A stretch of DNA of 64,000 nt from Nitrosospira multiformis (GTDB lineage: Bacteria > Pseudomonadota > Gammaproteobacteria > Burkholderiales > Nitrosomonadaceae), in the NCBI RefSeq assembly GCF_003050865.1, contig NZ_QAOK01000006.1, positions 1 to 64,000 of the forward strand, read 5' to 3'. Positions 36,974-46,009 of this stretch are shown here, in pieces. Each line of letters begins with the position of its first letter. Positions within the stretch are counted from its first letter, which is position 1. The translations under genes were made by a program, and so were the position numbers. The notes under the pieces are model-generated. The model did no database searches. It saw only the letters and a program-made list of their open reading frames with translations, and had not been told where the DNA came from.

Positions 36974-37220
36974 CTTTGCAACCTGAGAAGGACGGCAGGA
37001 AGAGAATATTGAGTCAGCGAGCAAATAGCATGTCGTCATATCGGCTGAAGCCGGTATCAAGTGACGTTCAAGGCGCGCCATTGTTGGGCGTGGGCTGAAT
37101 TCCGGTTTGCTGGATTCCGGGTCAGGCCCGGAATGACGGGATTCATAATATTTTCTGGCCGGTTCAATAAGAAGTAAGGAGGCAAGACGCGGCCGTGCAT
37201 CCCGCAGCTTTTTTGGCGGA
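36974..37220. repeat. Gene-free stretch with a REP-like hairpin
   Basis: ATTCCGGG (37114-37121) and CCCGGAAT (37127-37134) pair perfectly around TCAGG, within gctggattccgggtcaggcc. This is a common dispersed bacterial intergenic repeat. Nothing else coding is seen. Confidence 0.6.
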
Positions 37221-37246
37221 TTGACAACGTTGTCTAAAAGTATTAA
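37221..37246 (+). promoter_or_regulatory. Candidate promoter with a 12-bp perfect palindrome over the -35
   Basis: TTGACA at 37221-37226 is a perfect -35 hexamer. It is overlapped by GACAACGTTGTC (37223-37234), a perfect palindrome with the central CG of LacI/GalR-type operators. The -10 is weak (TAAAGA at 17-bp spacing). It lies 84 bp before the ATPase gene. Confidence 0.4.
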
Positions 37247-37304
37247 AGATTCCAGCTCAACAAACGCTCTTTAAGTACCCGTCCCGCGCACTCAGAGGAT
37301 TATA

Positions 37305-39365
37305 ATGACAGCACATATATTGCCTGCCACAGAAGAAGACACAAACTCTATGAATAAGCAATCATTGCAAGACATGCTGCTCCTTCCCCGCATACCGGAC
37401 GTACCAGACGCACCAGACATAACAGACCACTGGGATCATGCGGAAGCCACAAGCAATAGCGAAAGCCCCATCGACGCGCCGGTCGTGAGTGAAGCGGTCG
37501 TGAGTGAAGCGGTCGTGAGCGAAGCAATAGACGACAGAATAATACACCCTATGCACCTTACTCGATTTCTGGTCACCAATTTTCGCTCGGTAGAGAACAG
37601 TGGCTGGGTTGAGGTTGATAGCGTTACTGCGCTCGTGGGCGTGAACGAATCCGGCAAGACAAACCTGCTGATTCCGCTCTGGAAGCTGAACCCGGCAGTC
37701 GGAGGAGAGATCGTGCCGGCTTCCGACTACCCGAAAAAGCAATTCGGTACCCTGCGGCAGGCGCCGGAAAACTTCTGCTTCATAACGGCGGAATTTGAGG
37801 CAGGAGAGCTTGGAGAAGAGCTTTGCGGCAAGCTGGAGATCTCCAGCGAAGAGGCCTCCCTCATCGCTGTAAAACGGTACTTCAATGGGGATTATTCGAT
37901 CTCCTTCCCCCGGCGGGAAGAGCTTGGCGAGATTAGGAGATCCTCAGGGGAAGGTGCAGAGGATGTTGTGAATACGGTAATCCACTCCCTTCCGAAATTT
38001 GTCTATTACTCTGAATTCGGAAATCTGGATTCTGAAATCTATCTTCCCCACGTAGTACAGAATCTTCAACGCACTGACCTTGGGCCCAGAGAAGCAGCCA
38101 AGTCGCGTACATTGCGAGTTCTTTTTAAATTCGTAGGCCTCGAGCCGGGAGAAATTCTTGAACTCGGGCGGGACTTCCCAAGGCGCAAGGGTCGTCGTCG
38201 TGAACCCACAACGGAAGAAATCCGGGAAATCGCGATGAAGAAAAGGGAGCGTTCCATCTTGCTGCAATCGGCAGGTGGGCTTCTGACGGATAAGTTCAGA
38301 AACTGGTGGAAGCAGGGAGATTACAAATTCCGCTTCGAAGCGGATGGAAGTCATTTCCGTATATGGGTTTCCGATGACCGCCGCCCGGAGGAAGTTGAGC
38401 TCGAAAGCAGAAGCACGGGGCTTCAGTGGTTTCTGAGTTTTTATCTGGTCTTCCTCGTGGAAAGTGGGGGTGAGCACCAGAACGCTGTCTTGTTGCTGGA
38501 CGAGCCCGGATTGTCGCTGCACCCCCTGGCGCAGCGCAACCTTTTTGCCTTCTTTGACAGTCTTGCAAAAGTCAACAAAATCCTCTACACGACCCATTCA
38601 CCATTCCTGCTGGATGCAGAGCACCTGGGACGCGCGCGCAAGGTGTACGTTTCCCCTAACGGAACGACGCAAGTGACGTCTGACCTTCGTAGCGTGGAAA
38701 AGGATATCCGGCAGGCAGGAGCCGCCTATGTGGTTCACTCGGCGTTGAACCTAAATATTGCCGAGAGCATGGTAACGGGCTGTCAGCCGGTCGTCGTGCA
38801 GCGCGTCTCGGATCAATACTATCTCTCAGCCATCAAGACACTGCTCATCGGGGCAAACAAAATAGCCCCCAAGCGCGAACTGCTCTTTCCTCCGGCCGGC
38901 GGCAGCAAAACGGTAGGCGTGATCGCAAGCATTATCAGTGGACGCGACGAGCCGCTGCCCAAGGTAGTCCTGCGGGATGATGAAGCAGGAAAACAGGTCA
39001 ACGCGGAGTTGAAGTCGGATTTGTACAGCGGCGCGCAAGAGCGCATCTTTTCGACGGATAATTACGTTCTCTTCAGCAATTCCACGACAGAAGATATGAT
39101 ACCTGCGCCATTTTTTGCACAAGTGATAGACCGCTGGGAGAGGAATACGGACATCGCCTTTGCGGACGTCCTGGTCAACGGCAGGCCGGTGGTGGAGCAG
39201 GTGGAGGCCTGGGCCGACGCACAGGGCGTCGTACTACGCGACGAGTGGAGAGTTGAAGTTGCAAAGCGCGTCAAGGAACAGGCATTGAAAAAGGGCATCA
39301 GCGCGTTTGATGCTGGCACCATTGCCCGCTGGGCAAAGCTCTTCCAGGAGTTGATCCGGAACTGA
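37305..39365 (+). CDS. OLD-family-like AAA ATPase
   Basis: A 686-residue protein. Residues about 82-455 are an SMC/ABC-type ATPase: LTRFLVTNFRSVEN, Walker A VGVNESGKTN near 111-120, Walker B LLLDEPGLSLHP near 394, and switch histidine TTHSPF. The rest is a TOPRIM-like region in the OLD arrangement (PAGGSKTVGVIASI, KVVLRDDEAG), but the usual Glu of the TOPRIM entry is replaced (VVQRVSDQYY), so nuclease activity is doubtful. A 75-residue acidic N-terminal extension has VVSEA three times, encoded by 15-bp repeats at 37481-37525. GAGG 6 bases before ATG 37305 supports the long start. OLD proteins often act in phage defence; no partner gene adjoins it. Confidence 0.78.
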   Translation: MTAHILPATEEDTNSMNKQSLQDMLLLPRIPDVPDAPDITDHWDHAEATSNSESPIDAPVVSEAVVSEAVVSEAIDDRIIHPMHLTRFLVTNFRSVENSGWVEVDSVTALVGVNESGKTNLLIPLWKLNPAVGGEIVPASDYPKKQFGTLRQAPENFCFITAEFEAGELGEELCGKLEISSEEASLIAVKRYFNGDYSISFPRREELGEIRRSSGEGAEDVVNTVIHSLPKFVYYSEFGNLDSEIYLPHVVQNLQRTDLGPREAAKSRTLRVLFKFVGLEPGEILELGRDFPRRKGRRREPTTEEIREIAMKKRERSILLQSAGGLLTDKFRNWWKQGDYKFRFEADGSHFRIWVSDDRRPEEVELESRSTGLQWFLSFYLVFLVESGGEHQNAVLLLDEPGLSLHPLAQRNLFAFFDSLAKVNKILYTTHSPFLLDAEHLGRARKVYVSPNGTTQVTSDLRSVEKDIRQAGAAYVVHSALNLNIAESMVTGCQPVVVQRVSDQYYLSAIKTLLIGANKIAPKRELLFPPAGGSKTVGVIASIISGRDEPLPKVVLRDDEAGKQVNAELKSDLYSGAQERIFSTDNYVLFSNSTTEDMIPAPFFAQVIDRWERNTDIAFADVLVNGRPVVEQVEAWADAQGVVLRDEWRVEVAKRVKEQALKKGISAFDAGTIARWAKLFQELIRN
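37481..37525. repeat. 15-bp in-frame tandem repeat, 3 copies
   Basis: GGTCGTGAGTGAAGC is repeated at 37481, 37496 and 37511, the last copy with one change, encoding VVSEA each time. Its unit keeps frame, so copy number could vary without killing the gene. Confidence 0.9.
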
Positions 39366-39442
39366 TCGCCTCAAGCGAATTGCCATCATCGCTATTGATC
39401 CCACCGCAAGACGATCTGCAGCACCCGGCAGAAGTCCCCTGA

Positions 39443-40789
39443 TTACTCGCGAAGCAAGCGGTCGATGACATTGCGTGTGATGATATGGACGTGTTCATTT
39501 TCGAGCACCTGGGCCCAGTCGGTGGTTCCCGCGGTAAACACTGTGCCGTTGCGCGAAAAGATTCCCATTGTTGCTGCGTGAATGCCTTCGTGGGCGGGAT
39601 ACGCTTCCCGAGGAGGAAGTTCCTGCCAATTGCCATCCAGCACGCTTGCTGCCAGAACACGGAACCCGCTCGGGGTACCGGTACTTCCGGCATTTGAGGA
39701 AAGCACTGCAAGGCCGGTAGCTTTGTCGAATTCATCCAGCGGCGCGCCGTCGCACTCGTACCCGACCAGCGGTGGCGAGGTTTTATCGCCGAATACCTCG
39801 CCGCGGCGCAATCCTGTTCCCGCGAATACCCAGTGCTCCGGGTCCTGCACGATATACCCTCTCGTGTTCCGCGGCCCATCCCACCAGCCACCTCCATTGC
39901 GGTAACTCACGCCCGTCAGGGAATCCTCGGGACGAGCAACGCCTGTGGACAGCCACCAATGGTCGAAGGCGCCGTGAGGCCCCCCTTGATGGCATAGCAT
40001 CGCCGCTCCGCCATCGATGATATGAATGCGCCACCAGCAGAGGTTGGCGCCGAAGAAGGCAACGTTGCCTCCCTTGGACACGAAATCTTCCGTCCGGTCG
40101 CGTATCGTCTCGCTCCAGTATTCGTCGTGTCCCACGCTCAGCATAAGCCGGTAGCGATTGCACACATCCGGATCGGCATGGATATCGAGATCGGTGCAGA
40201 ATTCCGGCTCATAGCCGTTGCGCAGAAGCCAGCGAATGAAGCGCGCATCCCAGTGGGCGAAAGTCTGGCGCGGCGAACTCAAATCGTAGTAGTCGAGCGC
40301 GCCCCAGGTCTCGCCGCCGATGCCGCCACCCGGACGAAGCAGCGAGAGCCTGGCCCCTGGCGGGTCCTGTGAACGTGGAGGATTGACGTAGAAGCAGCCA
40401 CCGCCGGTACAGTTATAGGCATGGTAAGTGGCAAGCGGAATCTTGTAGAGCAGCTTGCTGTGTCCACTGCCGCGGACGACGAACAGGACAGCGGCACTTT
40501 CCATTGCCAGCGCTACCGGATTGCCATCTGGTTCTTCCAGGTGAGCAATATAGACCGCGGACAGCCAGTCGTGCGGGACAGGAAATTCGTATGACGGCCA
40601 TTTCCAGTCTTCCGCTGCGCCTCGTAGGGCCGCATATTTCCCCGGCAGCCAATCCGTTTCGGATAGCCGCAGCAGGCCATCTCCCCAGCGATAGAACACC
40701 ACGCGAAAGCGCGGCGCATCGGTGGCAATGTGCAGCACCAGCGTATCTCCGGGTTCGACGCCCACCGAAGCGGGATAACCACGAATCAC
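39443..40789 (-). CDS. N,N-dimethylformamidase large-subunit-like protein
   Basis: A 448-residue protein resembling the C-terminal (amidotransferase-fold) half of the DMFase beta subunit. Shared stretches are IPLATYHAYNCTGGGCFYVN, RWLLRNGYEPEFCTDLDIHA, LMLSVGHDEYWSETIRDRTE and NVAFFGANLCWWRI. In DMFase two tyrosines and a glutamate bind iron; the Tyr in ATYHAYN and HDEYWS are candidates for the ligands, which I cannot verify. The start is GTG 40789, preceded by AGGAG at 7 bases. It follows the carbamoyltransferase gene by 26 bp, so both are one transcript. The real substrate is unknown and unlikely to be DMF. Confidence 0.72.
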   Translation of the reverse strand: MIRGYPASVGVEPGDTLVLHIATDAPRFRVVFYRWGDGLLRLSETDWLPGKYAALRGAAEDWKWPSYEFPVPHDWLSAVYIAHLEEPDGNPVALAMESAAVLFVVRGSGHSKLLYKIPLATYHAYNCTGGGCFYVNPPRSQDPPGARLSLLRPGGGIGGETWGALDYYDLSSPRQTFAHWDARFIRWLLRNGYEPEFCTDLDIHADPDVCNRYRLMLSVGHDEYWSETIRDRTEDFVSKGGNVAFFGANLCWWRIHIIDGGAAMLCHQGGPHGAFDHWWLSTGVARPEDSLTGVSYRNGGGWWDGPRNTRGYIVQDPEHWVFAGTGLRRGEVFGDKTSPPLVGYECDGAPLDEFDKATGLAVLSSNAGSTGTPSGFRVLAASVLDGNWQELPPREAYPAHEGIHAATMGIFSRNGTVFTAGTTDWAQVLENEHVHIITRNVIDRLLRE

Positions 40790-40815
40790 GTTATTTCTCC
40801 TGCTGTTTTCTTCTG

Positions 40816-42507
40816 CTACCCGACAGGACCGACCGGCTCGGGTTCGATACGCTTACGCACGAGATAGGGCGGCATGGCGAGCGCGTGCATCGGTGTGCGG
40901 CGAAACGACTCAAGCGCCTGATCAGGCGTTTCAACGATCGGCTCTTCCTTTCGATTGAAGGACGTATTGAGCACTACGGGAACACCGGTGCGGACTTCGA
41001 ATGCTTTCAGCAGTGCGCGCAGGAAGGGATCATCCTGCTCACCGACGGTTTGCAACCGCGCCGTACAGTCAACATGCGTGACAGCGGGAATGATATCGGC
41101 GGCCTTGGGCCAGACCGGAGCAGCGAACTGCATGAAGGGGGATGGACGGCGGATATCGAAGAATTCCTCCGCCCGCTCGAGCAGCACTACCGGCGCCAAC
41201 GGACGAAACCATTCCCGCTCCTTGACTCTGGCGTTGATCCAGTCACGCACGTAGCCATGGCGCGGATCCCCCAGAATACTGCGATGACCGAGTGCGCGCG
41301 GACCGAATTCGCTGCGCCCGTGGTAGAGAGCGACCACTTTGGTGGCAGACAGCAGGTCGGCTATACGTCCGTACAGATCGGCGGGTTGTCCAAGATGCTC
41401 CACGACAAGGTCATCCGCGCGGCTTAACGCGGACTCGATGTCCGCCAGGCGCGGCTCGGGCCCGAGATAATCGTTCTCCCACCGATAGTCGCAACGCATG
41501 CCGCCCAACTCGGTAAGGCCGTACACGGCGCAGCCAAGCGAAGTGCCTGCATCGCTGGGTGCCGGAGGAATAAAGACGCGCTGGAAGGGAGTTTCACGCA
41601 GGAGGCGATCATTGGTGGAACAGTTAAGACCGGTGCCTCCGGCAAAGCACAGGTTCTCCGCACCGGTTTGGGCGTGCAGCCAGCGTGCAACTTCGAGCAC
41701 CGCCTCCTCAAAGGCACGCTGCCCGGCAGCGGACAAATCGGCGCTATCGGCAAAACGGGAAGCATCGCCAGCAGCATAGCGAAAACGATTGCGATCGCGC
41801 AGAATTTCCATCCACCGGTCGGGAATCGTCACCTGCGGACCGTCCACCTCCAAGGGCGGCAGGCCAAGCGCGTTCGGGTTGCCATACGGGGCGAGTCCCA
41901 TCACCTTGCCTTCGTTGCCCTCACCTGAAAAAACCGCTTGTGTCAGCAGGAAGTAGAACATTCCGAGCCCGACCAGGCGCCGCTCGTTACGGTCCCACAA
42001 TTGCTTGCCGATGCATTCGATCCGCTCTCTATCTGCCTGATAGAACGAAGAGACCTCACGCCAATCCGGAGGCACGCTGTCCGCTCCGCTCCATTTCTCG
42101 GTGAATTCGGAAACCGGACTGCCCTGACCATCGATGATCATCACTGCGGCCTTGTCAAATGGGGATGGATGAAACACGCTGTAGACATGCGCGAGATGGT
42201 GCGAGATGCGCTTGCGCCGGCAGGCGGGCGAGAATTTCAATATTTCGGCCATCTCCTGCTCATACGCAGAAAGATTTTTTATCTCGCTGTCGGATGAATA
42301 GCATTCGACGAGAACATCGATCGGCTTGCCAAGCTCGGGAAGATGCGGTGCGTACGCGTTGCGGAAATCGTCGAGCCTTCCCCAGTGGTGCTTCCGCCTT
42401 GTGAGCCGTTCTTTTTGTATTGCGTATACCACCTGTGATCCATGCATCAGGCAGATGCTTGCATCCTGCGTGCGGTTCACCCCAAGCACTACCGGTCCAT
42501 CGCTCAT
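40816..42507 (-). CDS. NodU/CmcH-family carbamoyltransferase
   Basis: ATP-dependent O-carbamoyltransferase that uses carbamoyl phosphate to modify a hydroxyl group. The 563 residues have the Kae1-like N-terminal domain with GVNRTQDASICLMHGSQVVY and metal-site HHLAHVYSVF near 102-111, then MIIDGQGS and FAGGTGLNCSTN. The Sua5/YrdC-like C-terminal domain has FGPRALGHRSILGDPR and VPVVLNTSFNRKEEPIVETP. Many relatives have His where this one has Gln in NRTQDAS. AAGGAG 7 bases before ATG 42507 is a strong ribosome-binding site. Confidence 0.88.
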   Translation of the reverse strand: MSDGPVVLGVNRTQDASICLMHGSQVVYAIQKERLTRRKHHWGRLDDFRNAYAPHLPELGKPIDVLVECYSSDSEIKNLSAYEQEMAEILKFSPACRRKRISHHLAHVYSVFHPSPFDKAAVMIIDGQGSPVSEFTEKWSGADSVPPDWREVSSFYQADRERIECIGKQLWDRNERRLVGLGMFYFLLTQAVFSGEGNEGKVMGLAPYGNPNALGLPPLEVDGPQVTIPDRWMEILRDRNRFRYAAGDASRFADSADLSAAGQRAFEEAVLEVARWLHAQTGAENLCFAGGTGLNCSTNDRLLRETPFQRVFIPPAPSDAGTSLGCAVYGLTELGGMRCDYRWENDYLGPEPRLADIESALSRADDLVVEHLGQPADLYGRIADLLSATKVVALYHGRSEFGPRALGHRSILGDPRHGYVRDWINARVKEREWFRPLAPVVLLERAEEFFDIRRPSPFMQFAAPVWPKAADIIPAVTHVDCTARLQTVGEQDDPFLRALLKAFEVRTGVPVVLNTSFNRKEEPIVETPDQALESFRRTPMHALAMPPYLVRKRIEPEPVGPVG

Positions 42508-42991
42508 CGAATTCTCCTTTGTTGTTTAGCGGGCCAGCTCAACCTTGGAATGAATACGTCAGGCTGGTTTTTTCCAGGTGCTCCAGTGCGTGGAACGAGT
42601 ATGTTTGCGATACCCGGGGATCACCTAGCGGGTCAACTGGTGAAGTCTGTCCAGGAATCGCTGCTGGCGTATAGTTACCTTTTCCTGCGAACTGAGGGAA
42701 TTTCGTTGGGCAGTCTATTATGACTATAGTAGAGACTGGGTATTTGTAAAGGTTAGATGCAGAGGGGGAAAGAGTTGGCAGGGCATTTCATAGAGGAAGG
42801 AGAAGCGCAAAAAGAGAAGCCAAAGGAGAAGAAAATTGGCCTGCTGCCTGTTCGCAACTGCGCGCATTTCTTTCCGGTTCTACGCAGGTAGAGCCAGTCT
42901 CTTGGCAGATGCAGGCATTTTCACAGCAGCGCAAGCATAAGCCGCCTGCGCGGAAAGGCAATACCTGTGTGGCTGACGGATGGGGTTTCGT
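42508..42991. other. Gene-free stretch between carbamoyltransferase and JmjC genes
   Basis: No gene is supported. A 41-codon plus-strand frame near 42600-42723 (IPGDHLAGQLVKSVQESLLA) is protein-like but unrecognised. The promoter of the carbamoyltransferase operon should lie here; none could be named. Confidence 0.3.
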
Positions 42992-44191
42992 TCAATACAA
43001 CACTGTTTCCTGTTCGTTATGGTCAGTATCACTGGCGAGCGAGGCGATATTACCTCTTATGCTGCAACTGATGACTTCCACGCAGCTTTTCCAGAAACCC
43101 CCGGAGAGCAGTTGCAGGGCCCGGAAATACCTGTTGGAGATTTCGGTGGGCGCGGTGTAGCGGCAGGTGATCCCCAAGCCTTCTTCATCGAGATTGATTG
43201 TCTTGTGCCACATCCAGGCGGGGAAAAACAGAACGTCACCGGGATTGAGATCGAACTCATAACGCGGCGCATATTCCACCAGGGGGTACGCATCCGGATC
43301 GCCCGGTTCTCCTTCCTCATTCGCGCTGAACTCCGCAAACCGGCGCATGCCATTGCCAAGAGCGGCCGGATATAGCAACCAGGAATATTCGGATTCGATC
43401 AAGGTCCAGCGCTTGGAGCCGGAAACGGCAAGATACCAGTTAGGCCCTTCCTCACAGTGGTAGTTCGCGTTCAATCCCGCTCCCAAACCCAAGATCAGAA
43501 AGCTCAGTACCGGCTTCGAGGGCCGCCCCATGACAGGAAAATAGGCATGCGAGCGCGGAATGCGGAAGTATTCGTAGAAAGCTGGATTTTGATCGAGCAA
43601 CAATTGCTGCGGAATGTAATTGCAGCGGCGATCCTCCGCGATCTCGCGCAGAGAGACATTCACCATCTTCTTACTCCGCTTGTCCAGAGCCTGGACGATG
43701 GTATCCGGAAAACGTTCCGCAAGTTTGTCGAGCGTCCAGTCGATCGGCGCGTTACCCACGAACCCCCGCATAATGCACGGAACGCCGCGCTTCACGTGCT
43801 CCCGGTAAAACCAATTCGGTTCTATCTGGCCGGGTTGATACTCCGTGATGGGGAGAACCTGCCTGCGCGCCACCCCCCTGTCCTGCAAGCGTTGCAGGAT
43901 ACGCGATTCGGTACGCTTGCGCGCCTCCCGGAACAGGCTCGGATTGTGGGACAGATGCTGGCACAACATGATGCTCTTGAGCGCCAGCACATTCCAATAT
44001 CCCAGCGGCAGTTTCTTCACATCATGCTTGCCCATACGCTCCACAAGAAAGGTGCGCAGAAAAAGCTGCTGCTCCACCACCAATTGCCATAGAACATAAA
44101 AAAATGTGGCAATTCCAGCGAGAGGTATTGCTAACGTGTCTCGCGCACGTGTCAATGCAGTGATTTTTTTTGGCTGGCCTGCAATCTCCAT
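42992..44191 (-). CDS. JmjC/cupin-8 domain protein
   Basis: Probable Fe(II)/2-oxoglutarate-dependent hydroxylase of 399 residues. An N-terminal hydrophobic helix at about 22-42 may anchor it. The cupin core lies at about 225-360: LNANYHCEEGPNWYLAVSGS holds the HxE half of the iron triad, KRWTLIE is the usual 2OG-side strand, and NPGDVLFFPAWMWHKT supplies the distal His. Family members hydroxylate proteins or small molecules. GGGAGG 5 bases before ATG 44191 is a strong ribosome-binding site. It is upstream of the carbamoyltransferase on the same strand. Confidence 0.82.
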   Translation of the reverse strand: MEIAGQPKKITALTRARDTLAIPLAGIATFFYVLWQLVVEQQLFLRTFLVERMGKHDVKKLPLGYWNVLALKSIMLCQHLSHNPSLFREARKRTESRILQRLQDRGVARRQVLPITEYQPGQIEPNWFYREHVKRGVPCIMRGFVGNAPIDWTLDKLAERFPDTIVQALDKRSKKMVNVSLREIAEDRRCNYIPQQLLLDQNPAFYEYFRIPRSHAYFPVMGRPSKPVLSFLILGLGAGLNANYHCEEGPNWYLAVSGSKRWTLIESEYSWLLYPAALGNGMRRFAEFSANEEGEPGDPDAYPLVEYAPRYEFDLNPGDVLFFPAWMWHKTINLDEEGLGITCRYTAPTEISNRYFRALQLLSGGFWKSCVEVISCSIRGNIASLASDTDHNEQETVLY

Positions 44192-44378
44192 GGAAGCCTC
44201 CCTCTAAGGTTGATTCACCATGAGAATCAGTTCATTTAACTCCTCATCTTATGAGCTCATTTTATGGATTAAGTCTAGCCCGTATTACGACATAATGGAA
44301 ATAATGGACAAACGCAAATTGACGTGCAGCTTCCCAGATTACCTATGATGATTCTAAAATCAGAAACCTTTCTGCAAA

Positions 44379-44720
44379 CTACCCGTTCAGCAGTCGGCGT
44401 TCCAGAACCGACTGCATGTCCCGTCGACCATCGATAATCAGATAAATCATGACCTGATTCCCGATGACTCGATAGATCATACGGTAAGGTTTGAAAAACG
44501 TCTGCCGATACTCCTTGATACCCAGAGCGGCCAACTCTTTCGGGTAGCTGCCTCGCTCAGGGAACTGCGATAAGCTCTCCACGACCTCCATTAGCTGGTC
44601 CAGTACATAGTTTGCACTGACTACGCTATCAGACCCGGCGATATAGTCGTAAATCGACTCCAAATCCTGCTCTGCACCTTGGGTAAGCAGCACCTCGAAC
44701 TTCGTGTTGGAACCTGGCAT
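44379..44720 (-). CDS. RelE/ParE-family toxin
   Basis: Toxin of a type II toxin-antitoxin pair, 113 residues with the RelE/ParE fold: FEVLLTQGAEQDLESIYDYI, then FKPYRMIYRVIGNQVMIYLI and IDGRRDM near the C-terminus. Such toxins poison gyrase or cut mRNA at the ribosome; which one cannot be told here. Its ATG overlaps the antitoxin stop as ATGA. Confidence 0.9.
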   Translation of the reverse strand: MPGSNTKFEVLLTQGAEQDLESIYDYIAGSDSVVSANYVLDQLMEVVESLSQFPERGSYPKELAALGIKEYRQTFFKPYRMIYRVIGNQVMIYLIIDGRRDMQSVLERRLLNG

Positions 44721-44995
44721 CAGGGGGTTGAGTGCTTGCGACTTAGACGGGCAGCGACATCAGCCACAGGCTTGATCTTTCCTCCCGTCACTTCCTGGTT
44801 ACCCAGCGCAAGAATCTTTAATAACGCCAGTGTTTCCTGGGTTTCCTCGAATGAAGTCACGTCCTGTAGAACCGCCTTCGCCTCCCCGTTCTGAGTGATG
44901 ACCAAAGGCTCCCGCTGTTCCGCGAGTTGTGCCAAGACCTCAGCCGCATTGGCTTTGAGGTAACTGATCGGTTTGACTTGAGATGAGTAGCGCAT
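44720..44995 (-). CDS. Phd/YefM-family antitoxin
   Basis: A 91-residue antitoxin. The N-terminal DNA-binding domain has the family pattern PISYLKANAAEVLAQLAEQR, then EPLVITQNGEAKAVLQD. The C-terminal part wraps the toxin. It is the first gene of the pair and expected to repress its own promoter just right of 44995. The pair lies only about 190 bp outside the island end proposed at 45187, so it may be island cargo or a neighbour. Confidence 0.9.
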   Translation of the reverse strand: MRYSSQVKPISYLKANAAEVLAQLAEQREPLVITQNGEAKAVLQDVTSFEETQETLALLKILALGNQEVTGGKIKPVADVAARLSRKHSTP

Positions 44996-45455
44996 TCATG
45001 TTCTCGTAATATCCTGGAAAAACTTAATATAGTCTTTTTAAGGACCGGTCACAAGAGAACTCTCTTGACACTGCTCCAAACTGGATTGGTATGTCAATGA
45101 TATTAGAGGTATCAGTGGGACGAGGACAATCACATTATCCTCTCAAAGCAGCGTCTTTCCTTACTATACGATTTTTATGTTTTCCATATACCCCCAAAAA
45201 TACCCCCAATTGTTAGCCGCTAGGGGCCTGGCTACTCAAGAATCTCGTGCGGCGCAATGGCCAACTGCCCGGTGTGGCGTTTATAGAATCGAGGTATACA
45301 GTATCAGACATGTACGTTTCAACATGAAGCTTTACATGCCGTCGGATTTGGCTGAGCACGTGTTCAGTCGATGGGAATTTGCGGAGCGCTGCCATTGGAG
45401 TTCCGGCTGGAGGATTGGAGCGGATTAGCTCATCCGTAAATTCTATAGGATTGCC
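44996..45455. other. Left-end non-coding region of the tRNA-Ala island
   Basis: Contains no supported gene. It holds the integrase-arm-like repeat at 45187-45206 and, at 45117-45133, GTGGGACGAGGACAATC, which resembles the 3' end of tRNA-Ala (GTGGAGACGAGGAGGATC) with one gap and two changes. Confidence 0.45.
45187..45206. repeat. Left copy of the island-end 20-mer (two ATACCCCC, 12-bp spacing)
   Basis: ATACCCCCAAAAATACCCCC is 19/20 identical to 53307-53326 upstream of the integrase gene. Two ATACCCCC boxes spaced 12 bp look like arm-type integrase-binding sites. Confidence 0.75.
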
Positions 45456-45641
45456 TTAATGATTTTCCGCCTTGGGTGCAACGAAGCAAATCTTTATTTC
45501 AGCTTCAGGCTCTCGACCATGTTCCGCAAGATAACGCGATAACGATTCATTCCGCCTTCCTTCATGCCAAACCATGACTGGCAAATGCGCCCTGTTCTCC
45601 AGTTCCTTCTCCAATCGCGCCACTCTCTGTTCCAGACTCAT
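45456..45641 (-). CDS. Small island protein, hypothetical
   Basis: A 61-residue protein starting with a coiled-coil-like helix (MSLEQRVARLEKELENRAHL), then VMVWHEGRRNESLSRYLAEH and a short beta end. Unrecognised, but the helical start is common in small phage and island proteins. Its start overlaps the stop of the preceding gene by four bases (ATGA), showing coupling. Confidence 0.6.
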   Translation of the reverse strand: MSLEQRVARLEKELENRAHLPVMVWHEGRRNESLSRYLAEHGREPEAEIKICFVAPKAENH

Positions 45642-45892
45642 CGTTTTTCCTCCAGTGCGTGGATGCGCCGTTCCAGTTCAATTATCTCAAACAGCTTGCG
45701 CATTTCGCCCAACACGTACACAAGCCGCGTTCCGTCTTGGGTATCTATTGCGCCTCCTCGCATGTCCCGATATACCCTCGCCATTTCTCGGCGTACGGCT
45801 TCCAGGTCGTGCAGATTGAGCTTGGGGGAGGGTAGAACTGTGACAGCAGAATTTTCGATGGCTAGCGCGCTTTTTTCTTTGCTTTTCGACAT
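45638..45892 (-). CDS. Small island protein, hypothetical
   Basis: An 84-residue charged, mostly helical protein (LNLHDLEAVRREMARVYRDM, then LVYVLGEMRKLFEIIELERR). It resembles small helical proteins of P4-like islands but has no known role. AGAAGG 7 bases before ATG 45892 is a good ribosome-binding site. First gene of a two-gene unit. Confidence 0.65.
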   Translation of the reverse strand: MSKSKEKSALAIENSAVTVLPSPKLNLHDLEAVRREMARVYRDMRGGAIDTQDGTRLVYVLGEMRKLFEIIELERRIHALEEKR

Positions 45893-46009
45893 TATGAAAC
45901 CTTCTAATGAAGCACCATTATCGTTGAACGAAGGAAAGGTGATACGTCCCTATCCAAGCTACCACCGGAAAGAGATGGCAATAGATAGATTGGTAGTTCT
46001 AGAAAGGTG

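Noticed and set aside
40504-41427. 307-codon plus-strand frame across two genes
   Set aside because: Spans antisense of the DMFase-like and carbamoyltransferase genes and the gap between them; no domain.
43457-44092. 211-codon plus-strand frame
   Set aside because: Antisense to the JmjC/cupin gene, which has a strong ribosome-binding site and intact iron motif.
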